Position numbers and translations under genes: made by a program
Assembly (NCBI RefSeq): GCF_026342355.1
Contig: NZ_JAPEMV010000009.1
Coordinates: forward strand, 186,001-250,000
DNA length: 64,000 nt
Source of the DNA: Streptomyces sp. NBC_00249
GTDB lineage: Bacteria; Actinomycetota; Actinomycetes; Streptomycetales; Streptomycetaceae
Reading direction: 5' to 3'
Shown: positions 25,053 through 33,537 of the stretch, piece by piece
Numbering within the stretch: the stretch's first letter is position 1
Layout: each line of letters opens with the position of its first letter
Notes under the pieces: model-generated
Databases searched by the model: none
What the model was told of the DNA's origin: nothing
What the model saw: the letters and a program-made list of their open reading frames with translations, nothing else

Positions 25053-26665
25053 GCGGCGCCGGCACCGGGCCCGCCGAGGCCTCCCTCACCCCGCTGTTCG
25101 TCCGCCTCAAACTGTCGCTGATGCGCAACGGCCTGAAGGGCTCCTCGAAGCGCAAGGCCGCCTGGATCGGCAGCCTCGTCATCTCGCTGGCCTTCAGCGT
25201 GCTGGTCACCCTCGGCCTGGCCATGCTGCACGGGCACGTCCACGCGGGCACCGTCGTCGTGCTGCTCGCCGCGATCCTGGCGCTCAGCTGGACCGTCATG
25301 CCGCTGTTCTTCCCCACGGGGGACGAGACGCTCGACCCGAGCCGGCTCGTGATGCTGCCGCTGCGTCCGCGTCCGCTCGTACGGGCCCTGCTGGCGTCCT
25401 CGCTGGTCGGGATCGGGCCGGTGTTCACGCTGTGCCTGGCCGTCGGCTCGGTCGCGGCCGTCGCGCGGGGCGCGGCGGGCGTCGCCGCGGCCGTAGTGGG
25501 CGCGCCGCTGCTGCTCCTCGGCTGCGTGACCCTGGCCCGCGCCGTGGCCACCGCCAACGTCCAGCTGCTGACCAGCCGCAAGGGGCGCGACCTCGCGCTG
25601 CTGAGCGGGCTGCTGGTCGCGATCGGCGCGCAGTTCGCCAACTTCGCCTCGCAGCGCCTGTTCCAGCAGGGCGGGCTGAGCCAGCTTGAGCCGGTGGAGG
25701 CCGTGGTGCGGTGGCTGCCGCCCGCGACGGCCGTCGGCATGGTGGACTCGGTCAGCGACGGCGCGTACGGGGTGGCGGCGGCGCAGCTCGCGCTGACGCT
25801 GGCCGCCCTCGCCGGCCTGCTGTGGTTCTGGGAGCGGAGCCTGACCCACCTGATGGTCACCCCCGACGGCTCGACCCTGGCCGCCGCCGCACCCCACAAG
25901 GACCGCGGTACGGGCGGGCCGTGGGCCCTGCTGCCCGGGGGCCGCACGGGCGCGGCGGTGCAGCGCAGCCTGCGCTACGTGGTGCGGGACCCGAAGACGA
26001 AGGCGGCCTGGGTGACGTCGCTGGCGATCGGGGCGATCGTCCCCGTCTTCAACGCCCTCCAGGGGACCGGCTCGGTGTACCTGGCGTGCTTCGGCGCGGG
26101 CATGCTCGGCATGCAGATGTACAACCAGTTCGGTCAGGACACCTCGGCGTTCTGGATGGTCGCGCAGACCATCTCGACCCCGCGCGACGCCTACGAGGAA
26201 CTGCGGGCCCGCGCCGGTGCGCTGGCCCTGGTCACCGTCCCGTACACGGTCCTCGTCACGGTGGTCACGGCCGCCCTGGTGGGCAACTGGTCGGGCTTCC
26301 CGCCGGCCCTGGGCCTGGCGCTGGCCCTGCTGGGCTCGATGCTGTGCACGGGCGCGCTGGCCTCGGCGCGCTTCCCGTACTCGATCCCGACGGAGGGCGC
26401 CTTCAAGAACGTCGTCCCGGGCCAGGCCGGCCTGGCCTGGGCGGGCATCGCGCTGGGCATGCTGGCCTCGGCGCTGATCTGCTCCCCGGTGATCGCCCTG
26501 ACGGTCTACCTGAACGTCGGGGACGGCCTGGACGGCCTGACCTGGCTGGTCCTCCCCCTCGGCATCGCCTGGGGCACCCTGGCCACCTGGGCGGGCCTAC
26601 GCCTCTCCGCCCCCACGGTCGCCCGCAACCTCCCGGAAATCCTCCTGGCAGTCAGCAAGGGCTGA
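25049..26665 (+). CDS. ABC transporter permease (exporter type)
   Basis: A 538-residue integral membrane protein with about ten hydrophobic segments, for example AAWIGSLVISLAFSVLVTLG, VVVLLAAILALSWTVMPLFF, ALVTVPYTVLVTVVTAALVG and LAWAGIALGMLASALICSPV. A cytoplasmic loop carries the conserved-looking RYVVRDPKTKAAWVTSLA. It is translationally coupled to the ATPase through ATGA. The family resembles ABC-2-like Streptomyces exporters. A hairpin with G-C arms lies just after the stop. Confidence 0.88.
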   Translation: MSGAGTGPAEASLTPLFVRLKLSLMRNGLKGSSKRKAAWIGSLVISLAFSVLVTLGLAMLHGHVHAGTVVVLLAAILALSWTVMPLFFPTGDETLDPSRLVMLPLRPRPLVRALLASSLVGIGPVFTLCLAVGSVAAVARGAAGVAAAVVGAPLLLLGCVTLARAVATANVQLLTSRKGRDLALLSGLLVAIGAQFANFASQRLFQQGGLSQLEPVEAVVRWLPPATAVGMVDSVSDGAYGVAAAQLALTLAALAGLLWFWERSLTHLMVTPDGSTLAAAAPHKDRGTGGPWALLPGGRTGAAVQRSLRYVVRDPKTKAAWVTSLAIGAIVPVFNALQGTGSVYLACFGAGMLGMQMYNQFGQDTSAFWMVAQTISTPRDAYEELRARAGALALVTVPYTVLVTVVTAALVGNWSGFPPALGLALALLGSMLCTGALASARFPYSIPTEGAFKNVVPGQAGLAWAGIALGMLASALICSPVIALTVYLNVGDGLDGLTWLVLPLGIAWGTLATWAGLRLSAPTVARNLPEILLAVSKG

Positions 26666-26676
26666 CCCAGGTCCCG

Positions 26677-26712
26677 CGAGGGGGTGTCCGGCACGGGCCG
26701 GGCGCCCCCTCG
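26677..26712. terminator. Hairpin after the ABC permease gene
   Basis: CGAGGGGGTG and CGCCCCCTCG pair over 10 positions with one G-T wobble, around a GC-rich loop, 11 bases after the permease stop. Confidence 0.55.
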
Positions 26713-26801
26713 TCGGCGTTGTCCGCCCGGACCCCGGGTGGGGCCTGTAGCGTGGAAATCTTCGGGTGGCGTAGGCCCCTGAAGTCCTGAGGGTGATGCC
26801 C

Positions 26802-27695
26802 GTGAGTGGTATCGAACCGACCGTCGTGTGGCGCCTGTCCGACGAGGACGCCCGGGCGGGACGGCATGCGCTGTGGTGGAGCACGGGGCCCGGCGGGGAA
26901 CTCGCCGTGATGCTGGTGGACGGGCGCCACCTGGACCCCGAACGACGTCTACGCACCCCTTTCGATGCCGAACTGGTCGTCGTTTCCGCTACCGGGGAAC
27001 GACGCACGCCGGTCGAGGGCATAGAGATGCGGCCCTGGCATCTGGCCCTGCTGCCGGGGGGACGCTTCCTCCTGACCTCCGGCCACACCGCCCCCGACGA
27101 GCGGGGCGCCTGGGAGGACAACACTGTCGCGTTCTCCGCCTCCGGCCGGCCGGTCGGTCCCCCCTTCTGCCTCGGTGACGACATCGAGGTCGTGGTCACC
27201 GACCGATGCGGCCGGATCTGGACCGCCTACGGGGACCAGGGCGTCTACGGCCGCCATCCCGAGTCACGATCCGGCCTCGCGGGCTGGAACACCGAAGGCG
27301 CCGCCACCTGGTTCCCGTCGAAGCTCCCCTCCCTACCTCTGGGCGCAGGCGCGGGCGCCACGGAGGGCGAGGCCGTCTGGATGGCCTGGTACAGCCACGA
27401 GGGCCGCTTCCTCTCCCGGATCGACCCTGCCGACGGCACCGTCACCAGCTACCACGACCCCGCCGACCGCACGGACGGGATCGCCGTACGCGGCAACCGG
27501 GCGATCCTGAGCCACCGCTTCCACAACACACCCACTGTCCGCCTCACCCGCGCCGAACTCATGGGAACGACCTGGGAGATCACCGGTCAGGAGCAGGTCC
27601 TCATGCCCGGCGGTGCGGTCCTTCAGAGGGCGCAGGGTCGCGACGGTGTCCTCTGGCTGCGCGCCGGCGACACCTGGTCCCGCGTCGAAGTCTGA
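26802..27695 (+). CDS. Hypothetical beta-propeller-like protein
   Basis: About 297 residues from GTG 26802, chosen for the TGAGGGTG eight to fourteen bases upstream; ATG 26796 and GTG 26793 are alternatives. The sequence has repeated beta segments with paired acidic or glycine turns, such as RPWHLALLPGGRFLLTSGH, WTAYGDQGVYG, GRFLSRIDPADGTVTSYHD and GVLWLRAGDTWSRVEV, resembling propeller blades. There is no signal peptide or membrane segment, so the protein appears cytoplasmic. I do not recognise a specific family. Similar genes occur singly in Streptomyces. Confidence 0.65.
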   Translation: MSGIEPTVVWRLSDEDARAGRHALWWSTGPGGELAVMLVDGRHLDPERRLRTPFDAELVVVSATGERRTPVEGIEMRPWHLALLPGGRFLLTSGHTAPDERGAWEDNTVAFSASGRPVGPPFCLGDDIEVVVTDRCGRIWTAYGDQGVYGRHPESRSGLAGWNTEGAATWFPSKLPSLPLGAGAGATEGEAVWMAWYSHEGRFLSRIDPADGTVTSYHDPADRTDGIAVRGNRAILSHRFHNTPTVRLTRAELMGTTWEITGQEQVLMPGGAVLQRAQGRDGVLWLRAGDTWSRVEV

Positions 27696-27815
27696 GGTCG
27701 GGGTCCTCCCACGGCAGGGCGGGGAATGCGGGTCGTGCGATGTCACACTCGGCGCCCCGTCCTGCTCTAAGGAACAGACGCGGGCGGAACGCACCGCTGG
27801 ACCGGAGGAGCGGCC

Positions 27816-28055
27816 ATGGACCCGGTTTCACCCCTGACAGCGGCGGGAGCGGCGGTCGCCGCCTACTTGGTACGCCTCGGCTACCTCTGGATCAGGGCGT
27901 ACGCGGAGGTGCGGCGCACGGCGCTCACCCAGCAAGGGCTGCTGGACAGGATCCGGTCCCTCCCCCCGGGGAGCCGGCTGACCGAGAGGTCCGCGGACCG
28001 GCACGTCGACGTCGTCGTCGGCGCAGCAGCGTTCAAGCACGACGAGGGCAGCTGA
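27816..28055 (+). CDS. Small membrane-anchored protein
   Basis: A 79-residue protein from ATG 27816 with a strong GGAGGAG ribosome site. A hydrophobic segment near the start (PLTAAGAAVAAYLVRLGYLW) is followed by basic and polar residues (RAYAEVRRTALTQQGLLDRI), predicting one membrane segment with a cytoplasmic tail. The stop is one base before the GTG of the ECF sigma gene, so it heads a three-gene operon. It could tether or influence the sigma factor, but that is inference. Confidence 0.7.
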   Translation: MDPVSPLTAAGAAVAAYLVRLGYLWIRAYAEVRRTALTQQGLLDRIRSLPPGSRLTERSADRHVDVVVGAAAFKHDEGS

Positions 28056-28056
28056 C

Positions 28057-28614
28057 GTGGCCGAGCTCCCGAGCACCGCCGGGCAGGTCGGATCGCAACG
28101 GCAGTGGATCATCCCGGCCCCCGCCCGGACCCCCGACTTCGAGGCCTTCTACCGGCACGAGATGCCCCGGGTGACGGTGTTCCTGATGCACGTGGGCGCC
28201 ACCGCCTACGAGGCGGCCGACGCCGCCCACGAGGCCTTCTGCGCTCTCCTGCCCGACAAGTGGGCCACGCTGGAGTTCCCGAAGGCCTACCTGCGCACGG
28301 CGGCGTACCGCTTCTACCTGCGGCAGGCCACGAGCCGCTCGACCCCCTGGGATCCCGTACCCGACCGGCCCGGCGGAACGTGTCCGCTGGCCACCGTGCT
28401 GATGTCCGAGGAACAGCGGCGCATCATGGACGCGTTGGCCCTGCTCCCTCCCGCCGAACGGCAGACCATGGCGTGGTCGCTCGACGGCTTCAACCACGAG
28501 GAGATAGCGGTTCACCTCGGAAAGTCGCCCGCCGCCGTGCGGAAGAGCTACCAGCGTGCCCGTGAGCGTTTGACGGCCCTCCTCGTCACGAGGAAGGAGG
28601 AGGCGCATGACTGA
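28057..28614 (+). CDS. ECF-type RNA polymerase sigma factor
   Basis: A 185-residue sigma factor from GTG 28057. Region 2: FEAFYRHEMPRVTVFLMHVG through KAYLRTAAYRFYLRQ. Region 4: MDALALLPPAERQTMAWSLDG, then the helix-turn-helix NHEEIAVHLGKSPAAVRKSYQRARERL. The stop overlaps the ATG of the next gene. No zinc-finger anti-sigma gene adjoins it. The flanking small membrane protein and the unknown protein downstream are the candidates for control. Confidence 0.85.
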   Translation: MAELPSTAGQVGSQRQWIIPAPARTPDFEAFYRHEMPRVTVFLMHVGATAYEAADAAHEAFCALLPDKWATLEFPKAYLRTAAYRFYLRQATSRSTPWDPVPDRPGGTCPLATVLMSEEQRRIMDALALLPPAERQTMAWSLDGFNHEEIAVHLGKSPAAVRKSYQRARERLTALLVTRKEEAHD

Positions 28615-29296
28615 CCACGGCGCTCGTGAAAGGGGCAACGAGGACGCGGCGGCGCTCGACCAGCTCCTGGCCCAGCACCATGCGGACCTTCTGCGGTCCG
28701 TCGACAAGGCCCTCGTCATCGGGGTCGGCTTCCGCAACATCACGGCCTTCGCCGCGCGGTCCGGCCTCGACCAGGGCGAGGTGGACCTGGCTGCCTTGGA
28801 CGGGAACCCCCCGGTCGTCCCGGTGCACCCGCCCGGCTACGCCCATGAGCGCGACCGGAGCGAGGCCATGCGGGGCGTCCTGCGTGACATCGGGAACGAG
28901 CAACGGTTCCTGGACGCCTTCGCGCAGCATGCGCGGTCGCACGCGGCCTGGCTCGTGGACGTCTCGTCGGCACCGACGGACGGGACGGCCGTGGTCGACG
29001 TCCTCCTTGCGGCCCGGGAGGCTCTCGGCGACTTCGCGTACGGCCTGCTGGGCAACGGACTCACGCAGAGCGAGGCCGTCGCCGTCCTTGACCACCACCT
29101 CGCGGCGCTCCAGGAACAGCTGGCGCTCTGGGGCACGTTCGTCCGCGATCCGAGTCGGGAGGCGCTGGGGAAGAGCCGCTCCTACATCCACCTGCGCCGA
29201 GGACTCAGCTTCCGGATCCAGGCGATGAGCGACCTACGGAAGGCGGTCATCCGTCTCTTCTCACACTCCGACGACACCGAGATGCTGCCTTCCTGA
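28607..29296 (+). CDS. Hypothetical protein co-transcribed with ECF sigma
   Basis: A 229-residue protein whose ATG overlaps the sigma gene by eight bases. It is almost entirely helical and charged, without signal or membrane segments: ALDQLLAQHHADLLRSVDKA, AMRGVLRDIGNEQRFLDAFA, LAAREALGDFAYGLLGNGL, DHHLAALQEQLALWG. I do not recognise the family. The tight coupling suggests a regulatory partner of the sigma factor. Confidence 0.65.
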   Translation: MTDHGARERGNEDAAALDQLLAQHHADLLRSVDKALVIGVGFRNITAFAARSGLDQGEVDLAALDGNPPVVPVHPPGYAHERDRSEAMRGVLRDIGNEQRFLDAFAQHARSHAAWLVDVSSAPTDGTAVVDVLLAAREALGDFAYGLLGNGLTQSEAVAVLDHHLAALQEQLALWGTFVRDPSREALGKSRSYIHLRRGLSFRIQAMSDLRKAVIRLFSHSDDTEMLPS

Positions 29297-29307
29297 CGGA
29301 CGTCCTG

Positions 29308-29354
29308 AAGGGCCGGTTTCCACTTTCCCCCCGGAGAGTGGAGACCGGCCCTTC
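29308..29354. terminator. Bidirectional hairpin terminator
   Basis: AGGGCCGGTTTCCACT pairs with AGTGGAGACCGGCCCT over 16 positions with one mismatch, around a short C/G loop. It lies between the convergent genes ending at 29296 and 29364, so it can serve both. Confidence 0.75.
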
Positions 29355-29363
29355 GTGGTGGGG

Positions 29364-30626
29364 TCAGGGGGTGGTGGGGAGGGCGGTGGTGAAGGCGGTC
29401 GGGACGGAGACCACGTCGTCGAAGCTGCGCTTGCCGGCGCCGAATTCGTCGGCCGTCATCGCGCGCTTCTTGCCCGCGAGGACCTCCCAGACGGTGTTGC
29501 TGTCCTGGGAGAGGAGCATCGTGTGGTCGGCCGGGGCGGGCTTGGTCTTCGCCTCGGTGAGCCAGGTGCCGGGGACGGGGTCCAGGGGGCGCTTGTCGTA
29601 GCCGAGGGCGGTGAAGTCGGCGTAGGTCAGGCTGACGGCCTTGCCGCCCGCCATCACGAAGACGGAGGCGTCGGTGCCCGAGGCGTCCTTCACGATGCTG
29701 CCGTTCGGGAGCTGGCGGGCCACGGCGTTCGCCAGCCACTCGCCGGGGACGCCCATCAGGGCGCGCTGGTTGTAGCCGTTCGCCGTCCACTCGGCGGCCG
29801 AGATGTGCAGGGCGGTGCCGTTGACCATCACGTAGCGGGCCGGGTCCTGCTCGTTCTGGTTCATCACGACGCGGCCGTTGCCGACGGTGCGCTGGGCCGC
29901 GCTCTGCAGCCAGGAGGTCGGGACGCCCAGGTCGCGGCGGATGTTGTAGCCGCCGGACGTCCAGTCCGCGGCGCCGATCTTGAGGGCGGCGCCGTCGATC
30001 ACCACGTAGCGGCTGTTGCCGCCGGCCTCGTCGTGGATGACGGTGCCGGCCGGCGGGGTGTCGGGCAGGGCGCGGAAGGCCGCGTCCTCGATCAGCACGA
30101 TCTTGCCGAGGTCGTAGTGGTCGGGGGTGACGTCGGAGGCCGCGACCGCGATGCCCGCGCCTTCGATCAGCACCTTGACGGAGGCGCCGTTCGGGGACTT
30201 GACGAGGGTGCCGGAGCCCAGCGAGGCGGGGTTCGGGTAGGAGGGGCCCTCCGGGTACGGGTCGGCGTGGTCGGCGCCGAGGTGCGCGGCGGGGCCGCAG
30301 TTCGGCCAGGCCCGCTCGCCCTGGACCGCGAGGACCTTCTCGGCTATCCGGATCTGCTGTTCCTTGGTGGCCCGGTCGGCGCGGGAGGCGTAGGCGAGGC
30401 CGCCGAAGCCGGACCAGGTCTGCTGGGAGAACTGGAGGCCGCCGAAGTAGCTGCCGGTCGGGTCGATCGCCTTCCAGTTGTTGGTGGATTCGCAGGCGGC
30501 GACCTTGTCCCAGGTGGCCACGGACGCGGCCGAGGCGGGGAAACTCGCCACGAGCGGGACGACGAGGGCGAGGAGGGCGGTGGCGGAGACGGCGAGGGCG
30601 GAGTGCTTGCGCACGGCGGAGCTCAT
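29364..30626 (-). CDS. Secreted Rpf-type transglycosylase with a repeat domain
   Basis: A 420-residue secreted protein. The Sec signal peptide ends near ASFPASA (about residue 33). Residues about 35-110 are the resuscitation-promoting-factor fold: WDKVAACESTNNW with catalytic Glu46, YFGGLQFSQQTWSGFGG, and a C-terminal Cys, which cuts the peptidoglycan glycan strand. From about 130 onward come five related 50-60 residue units, each with RYV(V/M)(I/V)(D/N)G, then A(A/E)(D/E)WT, GYN and GVPxxWL. The same repeat domain forms the tail of the CHAP protein encoded just upstream. It probably acts in cell-wall remodelling or spore germination. Confidence 0.9.
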   Translation of the reverse strand: MSSAVRKHSALAVSATALLALVVPLVASFPASAASVATWDKVAACESTNNWKAIDPTGSYFGGLQFSQQTWSGFGGLAYASRADRATKEQQIRIAEKVLAVQGERAWPNCGPAAHLGADHADPYPEGPSYPNPASLGSGTLVKSPNGASVKVLIEGAGIAVAASDVTPDHYDLGKIVLIEDAAFRALPDTPPAGTVIHDEAGGNSRYVVIDGAALKIGAADWTSGGYNIRRDLGVPTSWLQSAAQRTVGNGRVVMNQNEQDPARYVMVNGTALHISAAEWTANGYNQRALMGVPGEWLANAVARQLPNGSIVKDASGTDASVFVMAGGKAVSLTYADFTALGYDKRPLDPVPGTWLTEAKTKPAPADHTMLLSQDSNTVWEVLAGKKRAMTADEFGAGKRSFDDVVSVPTAFTTALPTTP

Positions 30627-30681
30627 GGGCGGGTTCCTCGAAGGTCTGGGGGCGCGGCGGCGGCCGGGCGGGGCGGGGCCG

Positions 30682-30712
30682 AGCCGCCCGGCCGGGGGAC
30701 GGCCGGGCGGCT
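30682..30712. terminator. Hairpin after the CHAP gene
   Basis: AGCCGCCCGGCC and GGCCGGGCGGCT form a perfect 12-base stem around a seven-base loop, between the CHAP gene stop (30751) and the Rpf gene start (30626). The two paralogues are thus likely separate transcripts. Confidence 0.65.
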
Positions 30713-30750
30713 CTTGGGGGGGGTGCGCGGTGGTACGTCGGGCCGGGGCC

Positions 30751-32403
30751 TTACGGGGCCGGCGGGGCCTGCACCGGGGCGGTCGGCAGGGAGGCCGTGA
30801 AGGCCACCGGGACGGAGACCACGTCGTTGAAGCTGCGCTTGCCGGCGCCGAATTCATCGGCCTTCATCGCGCGCTTCTTGCCCGCGAGGACCTCCCAGAC
30901 GGTGTTGCTGTCCTGGGAGAGCAGCATCGTGTGATCGGCCGGGGCCGCCTTGGTCTTCGCCGTGGTCAGCCAGGCGGTCGGGACGCCTTCCAGCGGACGC
31001 TTGTCGTAGCCGAGGCCGGTGAAGTCGGCGTAGGTCAGGCTGACGGCCTTGCCGCCGGCCATCACGAAGACGGAGGCGTCGGCGCCCGAGGCGTCCTTGA
31101 TGATCGTGCCGTCGGGGACCTGCTTGGACACGGACGAGGCCAGCCACGATCCGGGGACGCCCATCAGCATCAGCCGGTCGTACCCGTGGGCCGTCCACTC
31201 CTCGGCCGCGATGTGCAGCGCCGCGCCGTTGACCATCACGTAGCGGGACGGGTCCTTCTCGTCCTGGTTCATCACCACGATGCCGTTGCCCGGGGTCTTC
31301 GTGGTGGCGGCCTTCAGCCACTCGCCGGGGACGCCGACCAGGGTGTGCAGGTTGTAGCCGGCGGACGTCCACTCCTCGGCGGAGATGTGCAGCGCCGCGC
31401 CGTCGACCATCACGTAGCGGGACGGGTCCTTGCCGGTCTGGTCCATCACCACGAGGCCGGAGGCCACGCTGCGCTGCTTGGCCTCGTTCAGCCAGGCGGT
31501 CGGGACGCCCATGTCCCGGCGGGTGTTGTAGCCGGCGGCCGTCCAGTCGGCGGCGCCGATCTTGAGGGCGGCTCCGTCGACCACCACGTAGCGCTCGTTG
31601 CCGCCGGCCTGGTCGTGGACCACGGTGCCGGCCGGCGGGGCGCTCGCCAGGGAGCGGAAGGCCGAGTCGTCGATCGTCACGATCTTGCTCAGGTCGTACT
31701 GGTCGGGGCCGACGTCGGAGGCGGCGACCGGGATGCCCGCGCCCTCGATCATCACCTTGACGGCGGGGCCGCTCGGCGACTTCACCAGCGTGCCGCCGGC
31801 CAGCGAGGCGGGGTTGGGGTAGGAGGGGGCGTTGCTGCCGGTGGGCGAGATGTAGCCGCTGATCCGCTGGCTGCCCCACGGGATCTGGCCGACGCGCCAG
31901 TTCCTGGTGTTGTTGGTGCTGACGATGCCGGCGCCGCCGCCCTGGTTGCCGCCGGTGAAGGTGACGGTGGTGCCGTCGAAGCCGGTGACGAGGGCCACGT
32001 GGTCGTCGGCGTAGCTGCCGCCGTAGTTGAAGACGACGGCGTCGCCGACGTGCGGGGTGTTGGAGAGGGTGCCGTGCTTGTCGCCGTACTCGTAGAAGGA
32101 CAGCGCCGCGTCGGTCAGGTCGTCCAGGTTCTTGACGCCGTTGCGGGCCCACACCCAGCCCGCGAAGTCGGCGCACCAGGCGTGTGCCGTCCGGCCGCCG
32201 GAACAGCTGCTGTGCTGCTCGGGGCCGCCGACGTAACCGCCGTGGGCACAGGCGCCGTTGCCGTTCTCGGCGCGGGCCGTCGACGCGATGCTGTCGCCGA
32301 GGGACGCGGCGTGCGCCGGGGCGGCGGTGACCATCGTGAAGGCGGTCGCGGCGAGTGCCGAGGTCGAGGCGAGACGTATGGCGATCGTCTTGAGGCGGGA
32401 CAT
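30751..32403 (-). CDS. Secreted CHAP-domain peptidoglycan hydrolase with a repeat domain
   Basis: A 550-residue secreted protein. The signal peptide ends near APAHA (about 32). Residues about 35-190 form a CHAP amidase/endopeptidase: nucleophile Cys77 in HAWCADFAGWVWA and His135 in DDHVALVTGF. From about 195 onward are six related units of 50-60 residues of the RYVMVDGAALHISAEEWT...GVPxxWL type. They align one to one with the five in the Rpf protein downstream, with one extra internal unit. Only the catalytic head differs, so these are paralogues with exchanged N-terminal enzymes. The repeat probably binds wall or surface. Confidence 0.9.
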   Translation of the reverse strand: MSRLKTIAIRLASTSALAATAFTMVTAAPAHAASLGDSIASTARAENGNGACAHGGYVGGPEQHSSCSGGRTAHAWCADFAGWVWARNGVKNLDDLTDAALSFYEYGDKHGTLSNTPHVGDAVVFNYGGSYADDHVALVTGFDGTTVTFTGGNQGGGAGIVSTNNTRNWRVGQIPWGSQRISGYISPTGSNAPSYPNPASLAGGTLVKSPSGPAVKVMIEGAGIPVAASDVGPDQYDLSKIVTIDDSAFRSLASAPPAGTVVHDQAGGNERYVVVDGAALKIGAADWTAAGYNTRRDMGVPTAWLNEAKQRSVASGLVVMDQTGKDPSRYVMVDGAALHISAEEWTSAGYNLHTLVGVPGEWLKAATTKTPGNGIVVMNQDEKDPSRYVMVNGAALHIAAEEWTAHGYDRLMLMGVPGSWLASSVSKQVPDGTIIKDASGADASVFVMAGGKAVSLTYADFTGLGYDKRPLEGVPTAWLTTAKTKAAPADHTMLLSQDSNTVWEVLAGKKRAMKADEFGAGKRSFNDVVSVPVAFTASLPTAPVQAPPAP

Positions 32404-32705
32404 GGCGAAGCTCCGGTGGGTGTGGAGGAAAGTTCGACGGCGCTGCGGCGCTGCGGCGCGGGGAGGCCGCAGGGCGGGCCCGGTGCGGGCCTGAAGGGGT
32501 CGGGCGGGCCGTGGCGGCGGGGGACGGCTGCCCTGCAGGAGCAGCTGTCAGGCCGGCGGACGGACGGGGGCCCGGGGCGGAGCGGGGAAGTTCGGGGTGG
32601 GGCAAGGAAGTTCAGGGTGGCGCGCAGGGCGCGGGTGGTGCGGTGAGGGTCAGGCGGTGCGGGGGCCTCGGGCGGTGCGGGGGGCCTCGGTGGGGCCCGG
32701 GCCGG
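32404..32705. other. 302-base intergenic region, GC-rich
   Basis: This region holds the leader of the CHAP gene (reading leftward). A direct repeat of the GAAGTTC(A/G)GGGTGG type occurs twice within 32584-32621. GGCGGTGCGGGG..CCTCGG is repeated near 32645-32690. I see no gene, no recognisable ydaO/c-di-AMP riboswitch core and no clear terminator. Confidence 0.3.
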
Positions 32706-32870
32706 CTACTCCCAGGCGGTGGTGTTCTTGCCGGTCGGGGCGGTCTCCCAGGCGGTGGTGGCGGTGACGCGGGTCTCGTCGGCGGTGAACTGGCCGGCCA
32801 GGGCGGGGGTGAGGGCGGCGAGGGTCAGGGTGGTGACCGCGGCGGCCTTGGCGAGACGGTTGCGCAGCAT
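32706..32870 (-). CDS. Short secreted peptide with TTAWE repeats
   Basis: A 54-residue precursor from ATG 32870, with GAAGGA upstream. Residues 1-25 are a clear signal peptide (RLAKAAAVTTLTLAALTPALA). The 29 remaining residues carry two copies of TTAWE, the second being the very C-terminus (GKNTTAWE), linked by TAPTGK. There are no cysteines. The neighbours are a 121-residue conserved protein and a TrmB/LuxR-type regulator. Many Streptomyces regulators of this type have tiny secreted peptides nearby; a signalling role is possible but unproven. Codon use is normal. Confidence 0.65.
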   Translation of the reverse strand: MLRNRLAKAAAVTTLTLAALTPALAGQFTADETRVTATTAWETAPTGKNTTAWE

Positions 32871-33016
32871 GGGAGTGGTTCCTTCACGAGAGCTGTGACG
32901 AGTGGGCGATCCGGTCTCGCGTCCCGCGGTGACGCTTCGTCCGGTGTGCCTGCCGGGTGGTGTTCCCTGCTGGCGATGCCTAGCTTCGTCGCAGCTCAGG
33001 TGGGGTGGAAGAGCTT

Positions 33017-33382
33017 TCAGATGGACGGAAACGGCCCTGTCCCAATCCGTCCAGCGAGGCCGGAAGAGGTTTTCAGTAGGTGTTCGTAGTACGGGGCGAC
33101 CAGCGGGGCGCCGACGCGGGTCACCGTCCAGCCGCGCAGGGCCCGTACTTCTTCGACCGCGCGGCGGCACAACACCTCCGCGGCCCGCTCGGCCGCCTCC
33201 AGGTTCTCCGCGAGGACGTACACCCCCACCACCGGATCGGGCAGCGCGTGCGCGTGCGCGGAGACGTGCTCGACCGGGGTGTTCACGTCCGTCTCCGCGA
33301 GGGCGAGCATGGACTCCGCCGCGCGTACGGGGAGCTGCCCGCCGCCGGAGGGGGCTCGAAGGCCGGCGTGGATGAGGTACAT
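33017..33382 (-). CDS. Hypothetical small protein
   Basis: A 121-residue protein from ATG 33382, preceded by GTGGAG. The layout is ferredoxin-like alpha/beta: MYLIHAGLRAP, then a helix, then VVGVYVLAENLEAAERAAEVL and RRAVEEVRALRGWTVTRVG. There is no signal or membrane segment. It is divergent from the TrmB/LuxR-type regulator, and the TTAWE peptide gene lies downstream in the same direction. The function is unknown. A longer frame upstream lacks coding character. Confidence 0.7.
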   Translation of the reverse strand: MYLIHAGLRAPSGGGQLPVRAAESMLALAETDVNTPVEHVSAHAHALPDPVVGVYVLAENLEAAERAAEVLCRRAVEEVRALRGWTVTRVGAPLVAPYYEHLLKTSSGLAGRIGTGPFPSI

Positions 33383-33537
33383 GGGCTCCACTCTGGTGCC
33401 TGACGCCCTCGGGCCGAAGCGATCATTCAGGACACTTCGGGCCCTGGCCGGAAGCGTCCACATGCTGGTTCCGTATAGGCCCGCGTGGGATGATGCCGTC
33501 ACCTTGATCAACAAGGCGTCACACGGGGGGAACCGCT

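Noticed and set aside
30478..32646. 722-codon plus-strand frame opposite the Rpf and CHAP genes
   Set aside because: The minus strand has signal peptides, catalytic motifs and conserved repeats; the plus frame has only shadow composition.
32404..32705. ydaO/c-di-AMP riboswitch before the CHAP hydrolase
   Set aside because: Streptomyces wall hydrolase genes often have one, but I could not find its conserved core in this leader.
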